DNA of 36,379 nt. Source: Xenococcus sp. PCC 7305. Its GTDB lineage: Bacteria; Cyanobacteriota; Cyanobacteriia; Cyanobacteriales; Xenococcaceae. The notes below the pieces were generated by a model. It did not search any database. It was not told where the DNA came from and saw only the letters and a program-made list of their open reading frames with translations. Shown piece after piece: positions 15,797-26,117 of this stretch (its first letter is position 1; the number at the start of each line of letters is the position of its first letter). A program made the translations under genes and the position numbers. Location of the stretch: positions 1-36,379 of the forward strand of contig NZ_ALVZ01000171.1 of assembly GCF_000332055.1 (NCBI RefSeq), given 5' to 3'.

Positions 15797-18700
15797 GTGG
15801 CAACAGAGAGGAGTCTATTGGATAAATACCAGACATTTATAGACCGATTAGCAGAACGGGTAGCCAGTCGACCTGAAAAGACGGCATTCACTTTTTTGCA
15901 AGATGGGGAAACCGAGTCCAGTAGCCTTAGTTATCAGGAATTAGAAGCTAAAGCGACTGCGATCGCCACTGTCTTACAAAGTCGAAATGCCAAGGGAGAG
16001 CGCGCCCTGCTTTTGTATCAACCTGGATTAGAATTTATCACTGCATTCCTAGGTTGCTTATATGCTGGGGTGGTTGCCGTCCCCGCCTATCCTCCCCGTG
16101 CAAATCGTTCTATTGGTCGGCTGTTAGCGATTGTTGCTGATGCTAATGCCAAGTTTGCTCTGACTAGTGAGGATTTACGACCCAAGATTGAAGAAAAATT
16201 TCATTTAGCAGGACAAAAATCACTTCATTTCATTGCAACGGATCAAATAGAAGTCAATCTAGCCGACCATTGGCGCAGACCTGAGCTGACTAGTCAGAAT
16301 TTGGCCTTTTTGCAGTATACGAGTGGGTCTACTGGTACACCGAAAGGGGTCATGGTTAGTCATCGCAATTTGCTTGACAACTCGTCCTCTATTCAGCAAG
16401 CCTTTCAGAATCTTCCTGAACAAAAGATTGTTTCCTGGTTGCCTCCCTATCATGATATGGGATTGATTGGCTCGATACTTCAGCCTCTTTATGTCGGTTC
16501 ATCGATGTATATGATGCCTCCTGTGACATTTTTGCAGCGTCCCTATCGTTGGCTGAAAGTTATTGACAAATATCGAGCAGAGACCTCTGGCGGCCCTAAT
16601 TTTGCCTATGATCTTTGTGTGAGCCAGATTAGTGAGGAGCAAAGAGATAGCCTCGATCTAAGTTGTTGGACTTTAGCTTTTTCTGGTGCTGAACCTGTGC
16701 GTGCTGAGACCATTCAACGGTTTAGCAGTTATTTTCAAAGTTCTGGGTTTCGCAAACAAGCTTTTTATCCTTGTTATGGCATGGCGGAGTCTACTTTGCT
16801 GATCACCGGTGGAGAGCGACAGGTAGAGCCTATTTTGCGAAATTTTGATAAGCAGAGTATTGAGCAAAATCACGCGATCGCGATTCTCCCAACCAGTTCC
16901 GTTCCCATCGGAGGAGAGCCAATGCCTACCCCCATATTAGGGAGTAAGCAAGCAGAACTAATTACTTTAGTTAGTTGTGGGACTAATCGGCAGAATCAGT
17001 GCCTGGCGATCGCAAATACGGATAACCTAGAAGAATGCAGCGAGGGCGAGGTCGGTGAAATTTGGGCTGCCAGCAATAGCATTGGTCAAGGATATTGGAA
17101 TCGTCCCGAACTAACCCAATATGCTTTTGGTGCTAGGCTCGAAAATTATCCCAATGTGAGGTTTCTGCGCACGGGAGATTTAGGCTTTATTCAAGATGGA
17201 GAACTATTTGTCACAGGAAGACTCAAAGATTTAATTATTATTCGCGGCCGCAACCATTACCCCCAAGACATAGAATTAACAGTTGATAACGCTCAGGTCG
17301 CAGTTCGTCCTGGGAATGGAGCTGCTTTTTCGGTGGAGATTGACGGAGAAGAGAAATTAGTAATTACTCAAGAGATAAAAAGGACTTATCTTCGGAAGTT
17401 AAATGTCGAAGAAGTTACCAAGGCAATTCGTCAGGCAGTTTTACAAAATCACGAACTAAATCCCCATGCGATCGTTTTAATTAAAACTGCTAGTATTCCT
17501 AAAACTTCTAGTGGGAAGATCCAACGTCATGCTTGTAAAGCAGCTTTTCTCGATGGTAGCTTGAATGTTGTTGGAAAATCAGTCAGTAGTGATCAGTTAA
17601 AGAATAGAGACAAGAAAATACAGAACAGAGAGCGGCAAGGGAATAATCAGCAGGAAATTATTGAAGATTGGTTAATCGAAAATATTGCTCAGAGATTGGC
17701 TGTGAGTAATACAGAAGTCGATAGCTCGGAACCTTTTGCCAGCTTGGGCTTAGATTCGGTACAGGCTGTTAGGTTATCAGCAGATTTGGAAGATTATTTA
17801 CAGCTAAAGCTTTCTCCGACCCTAGTTTACGATTATCCTAATATCTCCAGTCTGGCAAGTTATTTATCTCATTTAAACAGTACCTTGGGAGAAGGTCAGC
17901 AGCGATCGCAGCAAACTAAGCCGAAGACTAGTCAAACAGAAATCGCGATCATCGGCATGGGTTGTCGTTTTCCTGGCGCCAACAACCCTCAGGAATTCTG
18001 GACCCTCCTGCAAAATGGGCAAGAAGCTATCAAAAAAAGTGATCGTTGGTCAGGTGAAGATTATGGCGGTTTTATTTCTGATGTAGATAAATTCGATCCT
18101 CAGTTTTTTGGGATTACTCCTCGCGAAACCCAGCGGATGGACCCTCAACAGAGATTGTTACTCGAAGTCAGTTGGGAAGCCCTAGAAGATGCCGCGATTG
18201 CACCAGAGGCAATTTCTGATACCTCAACAGGAGTCTTTGTTGGGATCAGTAGCAGCGATTATTCTCAATTGCAACTACATTATGGAACAGAATTAGATGC
18301 CTATGCGGGCACGGGGAATGCCCATAGTATTGCGGCAAATCGTTTGTCCTACAGTTTAGACCTTCGTGGCCCCTCGATGAGCGTAGATACGGCTTGTTCT
18401 TCTTCTTTGGTAGCCGTGCATTTAGCTTGTCAAAGTCTCAAGAATGGGGAATGCCAAACTGCGATCGCGGGTGGCGTGAATTTAATGTTATCCCCCGAAT
18501 TGACCCAAACTTTCTCTTTGGCCGGAATGATGGCCGCCGATGGGCGTTGTAAAACCTTTGATGCTGAGGCTGATGGTTATGTACGGGGAGAAGGTTGTGG
18601 GGTAATTATTCTCAAGCGACTAGATGATGCAATCCGCGATCGCGATAATGTTCTCGCCGTAGTTAAGGGCTCAGCGATTAACCAAGATGGACGGAGTAAT

Positions 18701-21700
18701 GGTTTAACTGCTCCTAATGGTTTGGCCCAACAGGAAGTTATTCATCAGGCGATCGCCAATGCAGGAGTAACAGCTCAAGATATTAGTCATATTGAAGCTC
18801 ATGGAACGGGAACTAGGTTGGGAGATCCCATCGAAGTAAGTTCGCTTAAAGCAGTTTTTGCTGGGCAGTCAGAAAATTCTATTTCTCCCGAAAATACTAG
18901 TTGCTATCTATCCTCGGTAAAAACCAATATCGGGCATTTAGAAGCTGCTGCGGGAATTGCAGGACTGATTAAAACTGTTTTGTCGCTGCAAAATGAAGCG
19001 GTTCCGCCCCATCGAAATTTTAAAAATTTAAACCCCCTGATTGATTTAGCCGATACCTCTCTATCAATTCCTACAACTCTACAATCCTGGCCACCATCAG
19101 CGAAACCTAGATTGGCAGGGATTAGTTCCTTCGGGTTTGGTGGCACAAATGCCCATGTGATAATTCAGGACTCTCCTTTTAAAGTTAAAAATCAACTTAA
19201 AGTCAAAAGTCAGGAAATTGAGGAACGCCCTTGTCATATTTTGACTTTATCGGCGAAAAATGAAACTGCGTTAAGCGATGTAGTTGCCAAATATCAGAAA
19301 TATTTGCAGTCTAATCCTGATGTTGAAGTGGCAAACCTTTGTTTTACTGCGAACACAGGGCGCTCGCATTTTAACCATCGTCTCGCAATTCCCGCAGCAT
19401 CCTCAGTCGAGCTACAGGAAAAACTGACAGATTATCTTTCAGGAAAAAGCAGCTCTGGGCTAGTTAGTAGCTCGATTGAGAAAAGCCAGAAAAACAAGCT
19501 TGCCTTTCTCTTTACAGGACAGGGTTCTCAATATGAAGGTATGGGTCGGGAATTGTATCAAACTCAACCTATTTTCCGTAGCACCCTAGACCATTGTGCG
19601 AGGATCTTGCAACCTTATCTTGGTGATAATTTAATTAATATTATTTATCCCCATGGATCAGCAGACAATGGGACATCCTCACTTAACCAAACAAAATACA
19701 CTCAACCGGCAATTTTCGCTTTAGAATACTCCCTGGCGCAGATGTGGTTATCCTGGGGAATCAAACCTGATCTTTTGATGGGTCATAGTGTGGGGGAATA
19801 TGTGGCTGCCGCGATCGCAGGGGTCTTTAGTTTAGAAGATGGGTTGAAACTAATTGCTGAAAGAGGAGCATTAATGCAAGCATTACCTCAAAATGGAGGC
19901 ATGGTTGTTGTATTCGCCGAAGCAGAAGTAATCAAGAAAATTATTAAGCCTTACCAGGAAACCATAGCGATCGCAGCGATCAATGGCACGCAGAATATTG
20001 TGATTTCTGGAGATAATGATGGGCTAGAACAAGTAGTTGGTAAATTGGATGCCCAAGGCATAACCTACAAACAATTAACGGTTTCCCATGCGTTCCATTC
20101 ACCTTTGATGCAACCGATTTTATCGGATTTTACCCAAGTCGCTCAGACCATTAATTATCAGGAGCCACAAATAAATTTAATTTCCAATGTGACAGGAAAT
20201 CTCGTTACACAAGAGATTGCTAGTCCTGAATACTGGGTAAATCATGTGATTGCTCCAGTGAAATTTGCCCAGGGTATGGCATCTTTACAAAAACAAGCAT
20301 GTAATGTCTTTTTAGAAGTTGGTTCTAAACCCATATTATTGGGAATGGGACGCAGCATTTTAGAAAATATTGAATCAACTAATACTGGGGTAAAAGATAC
20401 CAGTTTGTATTTGCCTAGTTTACGACCCCGTAAATCTGATTGGTCGCAAATTATTAAGAGTTTAGCCAGTTTATATATTCAGGGTGTCAAAATTGATTGG
20501 CAAGGATTTGAGCAGGGTTATGTTCGAGAAAAATTACAGCTTCCCACCTATCCCTTCCAAAGACAAAGCTATTGGTTGGAAAAGAATGAGCAAGTCGCGG
20601 CAGTCAATTATGCTAAGGTTTTAGCGGGTAAAGTCGAGTCACCAGGAACAACAAAACTTGGTTATTATCAAGTTGAATGGAGAGAATATCTGCAAGCTGG
20701 TGACCCTAAAGAATTCTCAGCGGGTCAATGGATTATTTTTGGTGATGCCGACAACTTGGGAGCGGAGATCGCTCAACAATTAAAATCATTTAACCAAGAT
20801 TATCTTTTAGTATCTGAGAAAGGAAATCTTCAGGCAGAAAATAATATTGATATTGATTACAACAGTTATCCTGATTTTCAGAAAGTAATAACAAAGCAAG
20901 CAAAAATTCAGGGTATTCTTTATTTATGGAGTCTAGATGGTCTAAATGGGTCTGAATTAGATACTAAAGATATTGAACAATATCAACAAAGAAATTGCAC
21001 AAGTATTCTGAATCTAGTCCAAACTTTATTTAAGCAATCTGTAGTAGCACCCATTTGGATTATTACCCGAGATAGTCAGTTCATAGAGACAAAAACTGGA
21101 TCATTATCTTCTCCTGACGCAAATAGTATTGTTGGCAATTCATTGTGGGGACTAGGTAAAGTCATTGCTAGTGAACATCCCGAATATTATGGTGGGATTA
21201 TCGATTTAAATCGGGAAAAGCAAACTACAGAAGCGAATACTGTATTAGGAATAATTAATCATTCTCTCCAGGAAGATTATTTCTCGATCAGGCAAGAAAA
21301 GATATATGTTCCTCGTCTAGTAAAAGCAAAATCACTAGGAAAAAAATTATCAGCAATTAGTGCTAATGGTTCCTATCTAATTACCGGTGGCTTGGGTGCT
21401 TTGGGATTACAGGCTGCCCAATGGCTAGCATCTAGAGGGGCCAAAAATTTGGTCTTGATCGGCAGAAGTCGCCCTAACGAGAAAGCTCAGCAAGTAATAA
21501 CTGAATTAGAAAATAACGGTGTGACTATTGAGGTTGTTCCAGCAGATATTACTAATTCTGAAGCGATCGCTAATGTTATAGAGACGTACAGGGCCAATTC
21601 TTTGCGGGGTGTGATTCATGCAGCAGGAGTGCTTGATGATGGCATCTTACAAAATCAGACTTGGGAGAAATTCCATCAAGTATTAGCTCCTAAGGTAATT

Positions 21701-24343
21701 GGCGCTTGGAATTTACATCAATGCACTAAAGATCTTGATTTAGATTTCTTCGTCATGTTCTCTTCAGTTGCTTCTTTAGTCGGTTCCCCAGGACAGGGAA
21801 ATTATGCAGCAGCTAATGCCAGTTTAGATGCGATCGCGAATTATCGTCAGAGTATCGGGTTACCTGCTTTGAGTATAAATTGGGGAGCCTGGGCCAATTC
21901 GGGAATGGCAGTGAGCCAAGGTTTTAACCGTCAAGGATTGGAATTGATTGACCCGCAACAAGGATTGGATGCTTTAGCAGAGTTATTAAATGCCAATGCC
22001 GCACAAGTTGGGGTAATGTCGGTAGATTGGGATGAGCTGAGTAAGCAGTTTCCCTATTTGAAGCAAGCTAATTATTTCTCCGAATTACTCGCTACCACAG
22101 AAACCACCGAAGAAAGCAAGACAGGAGATGTTTATCAGCAACTTCTAGGGCTCAATCCTGAAGCTAGGGAAGATTATTTAAGGGAATATTTACATAATGC
22201 GATCGCGAATATTCTCCAGCTTCAACCAGACAATTTATCTTTATCGGAAAGTCTGTTTGATTTAGGGATGGATTCTTTGATGTTGATGGAAGCAATTAAT
22301 CAGCTCAAAGAGGATTTGCAATTAATGCTTTATCCCCGAGAATTTTATGAACGTCCTCGCATTGACAGTTTAGCCAAATATCTCGCAACAGAATTCTCTA
22401 ATTCAGTTAACGCTCATCAGAAGTGCGACCCTGCTGATGCTTCATCAGCCAAGAGACGCGCACTTCCCGAAGGGTCATCAATTATCAGTGAGCAATTATT
22501 AGTTGCTAATGAGCAGTTCACATCAAACATTGAGCAGTTTTCTGCTCCTCATCCTTCATCCCTCATCCCTCATCCTTTAAAGGCTCCAATCGCTTTCATT
22601 CTCTCCAGTCCGCGATCGGGTTCCACTTTATTACGAGTAATGTTGGCAGGACATCCTGATATAGCCTCTCCTCCCGAGTTGCATTTACTTCCTTTTGCTA
22701 CTATGGCAGCTCGGCAAGCAGAATTGGAGTCTTCCTATCTTGGTGAAGGTTTACAAAGAGCGTTCATGGAATTGCAAGGCATCGATGCCGAGGCAAGTGA
22801 AACCTTGGTGTCAGATTTGGTGCGAGATGATATTGCGGTGCCGGAAGTGTATCAAATGCTTCAAGAGCTGGCAGGCGATCGCCTATTAATTGATAAATCA
22901 CCTACCTACGCGAGTAACCGAGCTATCTTAAATCAGGCAGAGGCAGTTTTTAGCAATGCCAAATATATTCATTTGGTAAGGCATCCTTATGCAGTAATCG
23001 AATCTTTTGCTCGGATGCGGATGGATAAGCTCATTGGCGAAGGAAATAGTAATGCCTATCAGCTAGCAGAGTCGGTTTGGAATCAAAGCAACCATAATAT
23101 CCTTGATTTTGCCCAACAGATAGATAGCGACAAACTGTTACTAGTTCATTATGAAGAGTTAGTTGCTAGCCCAGAAAAAGTGATGCGGGAAATCTGTAAC
23201 TTTTTAGATCTTCCTTTCCATCCTGGAGTTTTGACTCCCTATGAAGGAAACCGCATGACGGATGGGGTGAGTGATAAATCTATGTCTATTGGTGACCCCA
23301 ATTTCCTTAAGCGTAAGCAAATAGACCCCAAAATGGCTGATGCTTGGCGAGAAATTAAGCTTCCCTTGCTTCTGAATGATTTCACTCAAGATATCTCGGC
23401 TAGGCTTGATTATGAGTTGACTCAGGAATTAACAGCAGAAGATAATATTCCGCTTTCGGAACTCGACCATAAAATGGAAGAGATATTGGTTAATATTAGG
23501 GGTTTGCGAGTCTGTCTCTGTACTTGGGGGCCGAAAGAAGGGCCGATTGTCGTTTGCCTACACGGTATCTTAGATCAGGGTGCGGCTTGGTCGGAAGTGG
23601 CAATTCGTCTAGCTCAGAAGGGTTATCGGGTTGTGGCTCCAGATTTGCGAGGACATGGGAAGAGTGATCGCGTTGGCAAGGGTGGCTCCTATAATTTGAT
23701 GGATTTCCTCGGGGATGTTGATGCGATCGTGGAGGCCTTGGCGGGTAAAGCCTTTACGTTGGTAGGTCATTCCTTGGGCTCAGTGGTGGCCGCGATTTTT
23801 GCCAGTGTTCGTCCCCAGCTGGTGAAAAATCTGGTGCTGATTGAAACCATCCTGCCCACGGATGCGGCGGAAGAGGATGCGGCAGAACAATTAGCGACTC
23901 ATCTTGATTATCTAGCATCTCCGCCTCAACATCCGATTTTTCCCGATGTGGAAGCGGCTGCAGAAAGATTGCGTCAAGCAACTCCTGGATTATCCAAAGC
24001 GATCGCGATGATGTTGGCCGAAAGAATCACCGAACCCTATGGAGATGGCGTGAGATGGCGTTGGGAGCCTTTGTTGCGTACTCGTGCTGGTATTGGGTTT
24101 AATGGCATCGGGCGATCGCGTTATTTGGGTTTATTAAAACGGATCAAAGCTCCAATTACTTTGGTTTATGGAGACAAGAGTAGTTTTAATCGTAATGAAG
24201 ACCTCACAGAACAACAAGCTGCCATGCCCAATGCCAAAAGGGTTGTATTGTCTGGAGGTCATAATTTACCTTTGGAAGAGCCCAATGGGATTGCCAAGAT
24301 TATCAGTAGTGCGATCGCGTTGACCAGCAAGTTAATTCCTTGA
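15797..24343 (+). CDS. ols: Olefin synthase: type I polyketide synthase making terminal alkenes
   Basis: This 2848-residue protein has the full Ols order and resembles the PCC 7002 enzyme throughout. It comprises a fatty acyl-AMP ligase (1-590; YTSGSTGTPKG), ACP1 (phosphopantetheine Ser654), ketosynthase (715-1135; C867, H1002, H1047), acyltransferase (S1331; HAFH at 1431-1434, predicting malonyl-CoA), ketoreductase (GGLGALG from 1864, Y2003, LDD motif of B type), ACP2 (S2160), PAPS sulfotransferase (RSGSTLL near 2272) and thioesterase (S2659, E2683, H2822). The thioesterase glutamate lies 24 residues after the serine, as in the decarboxylating CurM enzyme. It loads a fatty acid, extends it by two carbons, reduces and sulfates C3, then releases a 1-alkene with loss of CO2 and sulfate. 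All active-site residues are present. A TTG at 15818, after GAGAGGAG, may be the true start instead of GTG 15797. The ACP2-ST linker holds repeat DNA. Confidence 0.97.
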   Translation: MATERSLLDKYQTFIDRLAERVASRPEKTAFTFLQDGETESSSLSYQELEAKATAIATVLQSRNAKGERALLLYQPGLEFITAFLGCLYAGVVAVPAYPPRANRSIGRLLAIVADANAKFALTSEDLRPKIEEKFHLAGQKSLHFIATDQIEVNLADHWRRPELTSQNLAFLQYTSGSTGTPKGVMVSHRNLLDNSSSIQQAFQNLPEQKIVSWLPPYHDMGLIGSILQPLYVGSSMYMMPPVTFLQRPYRWLKVIDKYRAETSGGPNFAYDLCVSQISEEQRDSLDLSCWTLAFSGAEPVRAETIQRFSSYFQSSGFRKQAFYPCYGMAESTLLITGGERQVEPILRNFDKQSIEQNHAIAILPTSSVPIGGEPMPTPILGSKQAELITLVSCGTNRQNQCLAIANTDNLEECSEGEVGEIWAASNSIGQGYWNRPELTQYAFGARLENYPNVRFLRTGDLGFIQDGELFVTGRLKDLIIIRGRNHYPQDIELTVDNAQVAVRPGNGAAFSVEIDGEEKLVITQEIKRTYLRKLNVEEVTKAIRQAVLQNHELNPHAIVLIKTASIPKTSSGKIQRHACKAAFLDGSLNVVGKSVSSDQLKNRDKKIQNRERQGNNQQEIIEDWLIENIAQRLAVSNTEVDSSEPFASLGLDSVQAVRLSADLEDYLQLKLSPTLVYDYPNISSLASYLSHLNSTLGEGQQRSQQTKPKTSQTEIAIIGMGCRFPGANNPQEFWTLLQNGQEAIKKSDRWSGEDYGGFISDVDKFDPQFFGITPRETQRMDPQQRLLLEVSWEALEDAAIAPEAISDTSTGVFVGISSSDYSQLQLHYGTELDAYAGTGNAHSIAANRLSYSLDLRGPSMSVDTACSSSLVAVHLACQSLKNGECQTAIAGGVNLMLSPELTQTFSLAGMMAADGRCKTFDAEADGYVRGEGCGVIILKRLDDAIRDRDNVLAVVKGSAINQDGRSNGLTAPNGLAQQEVIHQAIANAGVTAQDISHIEAHGTGTRLGDPIEVSSLKAVFAGQSENSISPENTSCYLSSVKTNIGHLEAAAGIAGLIKTVLSLQNEAVPPHRNFKNLNPLIDLADTSLSIPTTLQSWPPSAKPRLAGISSFGFGGTNAHVIIQDSPFKVKNQLKVKSQEIEERPCHILTLSAKNETALSDVVAKYQKYLQSNPDVEVANLCFTANTGRSHFNHRLAIPAASSVELQEKLTDYLSGKSSSGLVSSSIEKSQKNKLAFLFTGQGSQYEGMGRELYQTQPIFRSTLDHCARILQPYLGDNLINIIYPHGSADNGTSSLNQTKYTQPAIFALEYSLAQMWLSWGIKPDLLMGHSVGEYVAAAIAGVFSLEDGLKLIAERGALMQALPQNGGMVVVFAEAEVIKKIIKPYQETIAIAAINGTQNIVISGDNDGLEQVVGKLDAQGITYKQLTVSHAFHSPLMQPILSDFTQVAQTINYQEPQINLISNVTGNLVTQEIASPEYWVNHVIAPVKFAQGMASLQKQACNVFLEVGSKPILLGMGRSILENIESTNTGVKDTSLYLPSLRPRKSDWSQIIKSLASLYIQGVKIDWQGFEQGYVREKLQLPTYPFQRQSYWLEKNEQVAAVNYAKVLAGKVESPGTTKLGYYQVEWREYLQAGDPKEFSAGQWIIFGDADNLGAEIAQQLKSFNQDYLLVSEKGNLQAENNIDIDYNSYPDFQKVITKQAKIQGILYLWSLDGLNGSELDTKDIEQYQQRNCTSILNLVQTLFKQSVVAPIWIITRDSQFIETKTGSLSSPDANSIVGNSLWGLGKVIASEHPEYYGGIIDLNREKQTTEANTVLGIINHSLQEDYFSIRQEKIYVPRLVKAKSLGKKLSAISANGSYLITGGLGALGLQAAQWLASRGAKNLVLIGRSRPNEKAQQVITELENNGVTIEVVPADITNSEAIANVIETYRANSLRGVIHAAGVLDDGILQNQTWEKFHQVLAPKVIGAWNLHQCTKDLDLDFFVMFSSVASLVGSPGQGNYAAANASLDAIANYRQSIGLPALSINWGAWANSGMAVSQGFNRQGLELIDPQQGLDALAELLNANAAQVGVMSVDWDELSKQFPYLKQANYFSELLATTETTEESKTGDVYQQLLGLNPEAREDYLREYLHNAIANILQLQPDNLSLSESLFDLGMDSLMLMEAINQLKEDLQLMLYPREFYERPRIDSLAKYLATEFSNSVNAHQKCDPADASSAKRRALPEGSSIISEQLLVANEQFTSNIEQFSAPHPSSLIPHPLKAPIAFILSSPRSGSTLLRVMLAGHPDIASPPELHLLPFATMAARQAELESSYLGEGLQRAFMELQGIDAEASETLVSDLVRDDIAVPEVYQMLQELAGDRLLIDKSPTYASNRAILNQAEAVFSNAKYIHLVRHPYAVIESFARMRMDKLIGEGNSNAYQLAESVWNQSNHNILDFAQQIDSDKLLLVHYEELVASPEKVMREICNFLDLPFHPGVLTPYEGNRMTDGVSDKSMSIGDPNFLKRKQIDPKMADAWREIKLPLLLNDFTQDISARLDYELTQELTAEDNIPLSELDHKMEEILVNIRGLRVCLCTWGPKEGPIVVCLHGILDQGAAWSEVAIRLAQKGYRVVAPDLRGHGKSDRVGKGGSYNLMDFLGDVDAIVEALAGKAFTLVGHSLGSVVAAIFASVRPQLVKNLVLIETILPTDAAEEDAAEQLATHLDYLASPPQHPIFPDVEAAAERLRQATPGLSKAIAMMLAERITEPYGDGVRWRWEPLLRTRAGIGFNGIGRSRYLGLLKRIKAPITLVYGDKSSFNRNEDLTEQQAAMPNAKRVVLSGGHNLPLEEPNGIAKIISSAIALTSKLIP
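15806..15820 (+). promoter_or_regulatory. Ribosome-binding site and alternative TTG start of the olefin synthase
   Basis: GAGAGGAG (15806-15813) is the best Shine-Dalgarno sequence near the gene start and lies 4 nt before an in-frame TTG at 15818. Starting there would give a protein 7 residues shorter, beginning at the position where the recalled PCC 7002 protein begins. For GTG 15797, an AGGTGGAG (15776-15783) lies 13 nt upstream, which is far. Confidence 0.5.
22421..22465. repeat. 45-bp nested palindrome inside the olefin synthase gene
   Basis: AAGTGCG (22421-22427) pairs with CGCACTT (22459-22465), and inside it GCTGATG (22433-22439) pairs with CATCAGC (22443-22449) around a CTT loop. The element encodes part of the ACP2-sulfotransferase linker (from about residue 2209). 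It has the form of the dispersed palindromic repeats found between genes in cyanobacteria. Confidence 0.75.
22549..22576. repeat. Heptad array (TCATCCC type), 4 units, in coding sequence
   Basis: The units TCATCCT, TCATCCC, TCATCCC and TCATCCT run head to tail in the olefin synthase reading frame and encode HPSSLIPHP-like linker residues. This is the reverse complement of the GGGATGA units after ycf4. Its presence in a coding linker suggests insertion or expansion of intergenic-type repeat DNA. Confidence 0.85.
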
Positions 24344-24344
24344 C

Positions 24345-24372
24345 CATTAAACATTAAACATTGACCATTAGA
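24345..24372. repeat. Heptad array (CATTAAA type), 4 units
   Basis: The units CATTAAA, CATTAAA, CATTGAC and CATTAGA begin one nucleotide after the olefin synthase stop codon. This is another sequence family with the same 7-bp period. The remaining bases to the crtQ stop show no gene or clear terminator. Confidence 0.75.
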
Positions 24373-24519
24373 CTTTGATTAACGTCAGCTCGACGAATTT
24401 TCCTTGTGCTTAAATTTCCCAAGTTGAACAACGAAGTAATAGGCTTTTCCCCAAATCCCTAAATCCCCGAGTCCTTAATTCAAAACTAGTAAATTCTGTG
24501 CCCATCGAACTCAGGTTGA

Positions 24520-25953
24520 TTAGCCAAATGATAGCTGAACAGCTTCTGCTGCCTGCCTCCCTGAAATGGTTGCCCCCTCCATGCTGTCTATATAATCTTG
24601 CTGTGTATAACTACCAGCCAAGAAGAAATTCGGAATTGGAGTTTTCTGTGCTGGCCGATAAACATCCATCCCTGGAGCCTCGCGATAAAGAGATTGGGCT
24701 AGTTTCACCACATTAGACCAAGTCATCTTGAGCTCACGGGAAGAAGGGAATAACTTGTGAACCTGTTGCAAAACATGATTCGCGATCGCATCATTTTTCT
24801 CCGCAATAAAAGGATCTCCAGGAGTCAGTACCAATTGCAGCAGAGAACCTTCTCCTGGTTTGTAGTAATCTCCAGGACTAGTTAATGCTAGATCTGCAAA
24901 GCAAGAAAAATCAGCATCAGCAGTATAGAGCAAATTATCGATGCCCACAGCTTTCTCTAATTGTTTCTGCTGCTCGGGATCATTGAGCTCGGTCACCCAA
25001 CCATCGAAGCGTAATTGCACTGTAGCTACAGGAACAGCGTCTAGCTTATAGATATTGTCAAATTCCGACCATTTACGCCATGCTTCGGGTAAAACCTTCT
25101 TAATACCTGGAACATCACAAGCGAAAACATAGGCGTCGGCATTAATGACTTCCTCGGTTTCGCCCTGAGCTACTACAATTCCTGTGACCTTAGTTTCGCT
25201 GCCTTCTTCGTACAAAATTTCTCTGACCCGACGACGAGTATGAATCTTGGTTCCTTTCGCTTCGAGATATTCAACGATAGGTTTGTGAAGATATTCGTGG
25301 GGAGAACCTTCTAACATTCGCAAAATTGAAGCTTCTGTTTTCGCTGCAAAAAACTGAAAAATAGTGAGCATACAGCGGGCGGAAATATTTTCGGTATCGA
25401 TAAATCCCAAAGCATAGGCGATCGGATTCCACATCTTTTTGAGGCTGCCATTATTGCCCCCATGGGAGCGAAACCAATCGGCAAAACTAATCGAGTCGAG
25501 ATCGCGAATATTTCTCATCGCGCCTTCAAAATCGATTAAACCTCGAACAATAGGACTAGTGCCCAGAGCCAGAGAGTTGGCAATTTTATCGACTGCTGAT
25601 AGTTGAGACGAGGTGAAGAAAGCTTTCAACCCATGAAAAGGTGCACCGACGGGAAAGCGAAAATCGAGCTCGCCGACTTTGCCACCATTGTTGATAAAAG
25701 TATGAGAATGCTCTTTCAGACGGAGATTATCAATGGCCCCGACTTTTTTCATTAGGGCAAAAAGATTGTAATAGCAGCCGAAGAAGACGTGGAGACCCAT
25801 TTCGACATGATTTCCATCTTTATCTACCCAACTGCCAACTTTTCCGCCGACAAAAGGGCGTGATTCAAAAATTTCTACTTCATGACCAGCATCAACCAAG
25901 TCGATCGCCGTTGCCATTCCCGCTAATCCCGCACCTACTATTGCAACCCGCAT
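24520..25953 (-). CDS. crtQ: Zeta-carotene desaturase (plant-type CrtQ)
   Basis: CrtQ introduces two double bases of unsaturation into di-cis-zeta-carotene, via neurosporene, to yield a cis-lycopene. It acts between phytoene desaturase CrtP and isomerase CrtH at the membrane. The 477-residue length matches the family. The N-terminus shows the FAD-binding [19 protein letters not shown] and [33 protein letters not shown] is typical of CrtQ rather than CrtP, and the C-terminus shows [18 protein letters not shown], which closes the FAD site. It is convergent with the olefin synthase gene. No other carotenoid gene is nearby, which is normal for cyanobacteria. Confidence 0.96.
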   Translation of the reverse strand: MRVAIVGAGLAGMATAIDLVDAGHEVEIFESRPFVGGKVGSWVDKDGNHVEMGLHVFFGCYYNLFALMKKVGAIDNLRLKEHSHTFINNGGKVGELDFRFPVGAPFHGLKAFFTSSQLSAVDKIANSLALGTSPIVRGLIDFEGAMRNIRDLDSISFADWFRSHGGNNGSLKKMWNPIAYALGFIDTENISARCMLTIFQFFAAKTEASILRMLEGSPHEYLHKPIVEYLEAKGTKIHTRRRVREILYEEGSETKVTGIVVAQGETEEVINADAYVFACDVPGIKKVLPEAWRKWSEFDNIYKLDAVPVATVQLRFDGWVTELNDPEQQKQLEKAVGIDNLLYTADADFSCFADLALTSPGDYYKPGEGSLLQLVLTPGDPFIAEKNDAIANHVLQQVHKLFPSSRELKMTWSNVVKLAQSLYREAPGMDVYRPAQKTPIPNFFLAGSYTQQDYIDSMEGATISGRQAAEAVQLSFG

Positions 25954-26117
25954 TCAATCTTTTTCCGTTAATTTTCTTTACATATTTTAATATATGTTCG
26001 GTCTGGTGTGAATTGGAAAACAAAGATAAGAGTTACTATAGCTCCAACAAAAAGATAGTAATTTGAACTAAAATAAAGAAGTAGTTATTCGTCACAATAA
26101 TTTCAATAATTTTATTT

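Noticed and set aside
15797-24343. Biosynthetic gene cluster for a complex polyketide
   Set aside because: The single protein has the exact olefin synthase domain order and no tailoring, transport or further PKS/NRPS genes flank it.
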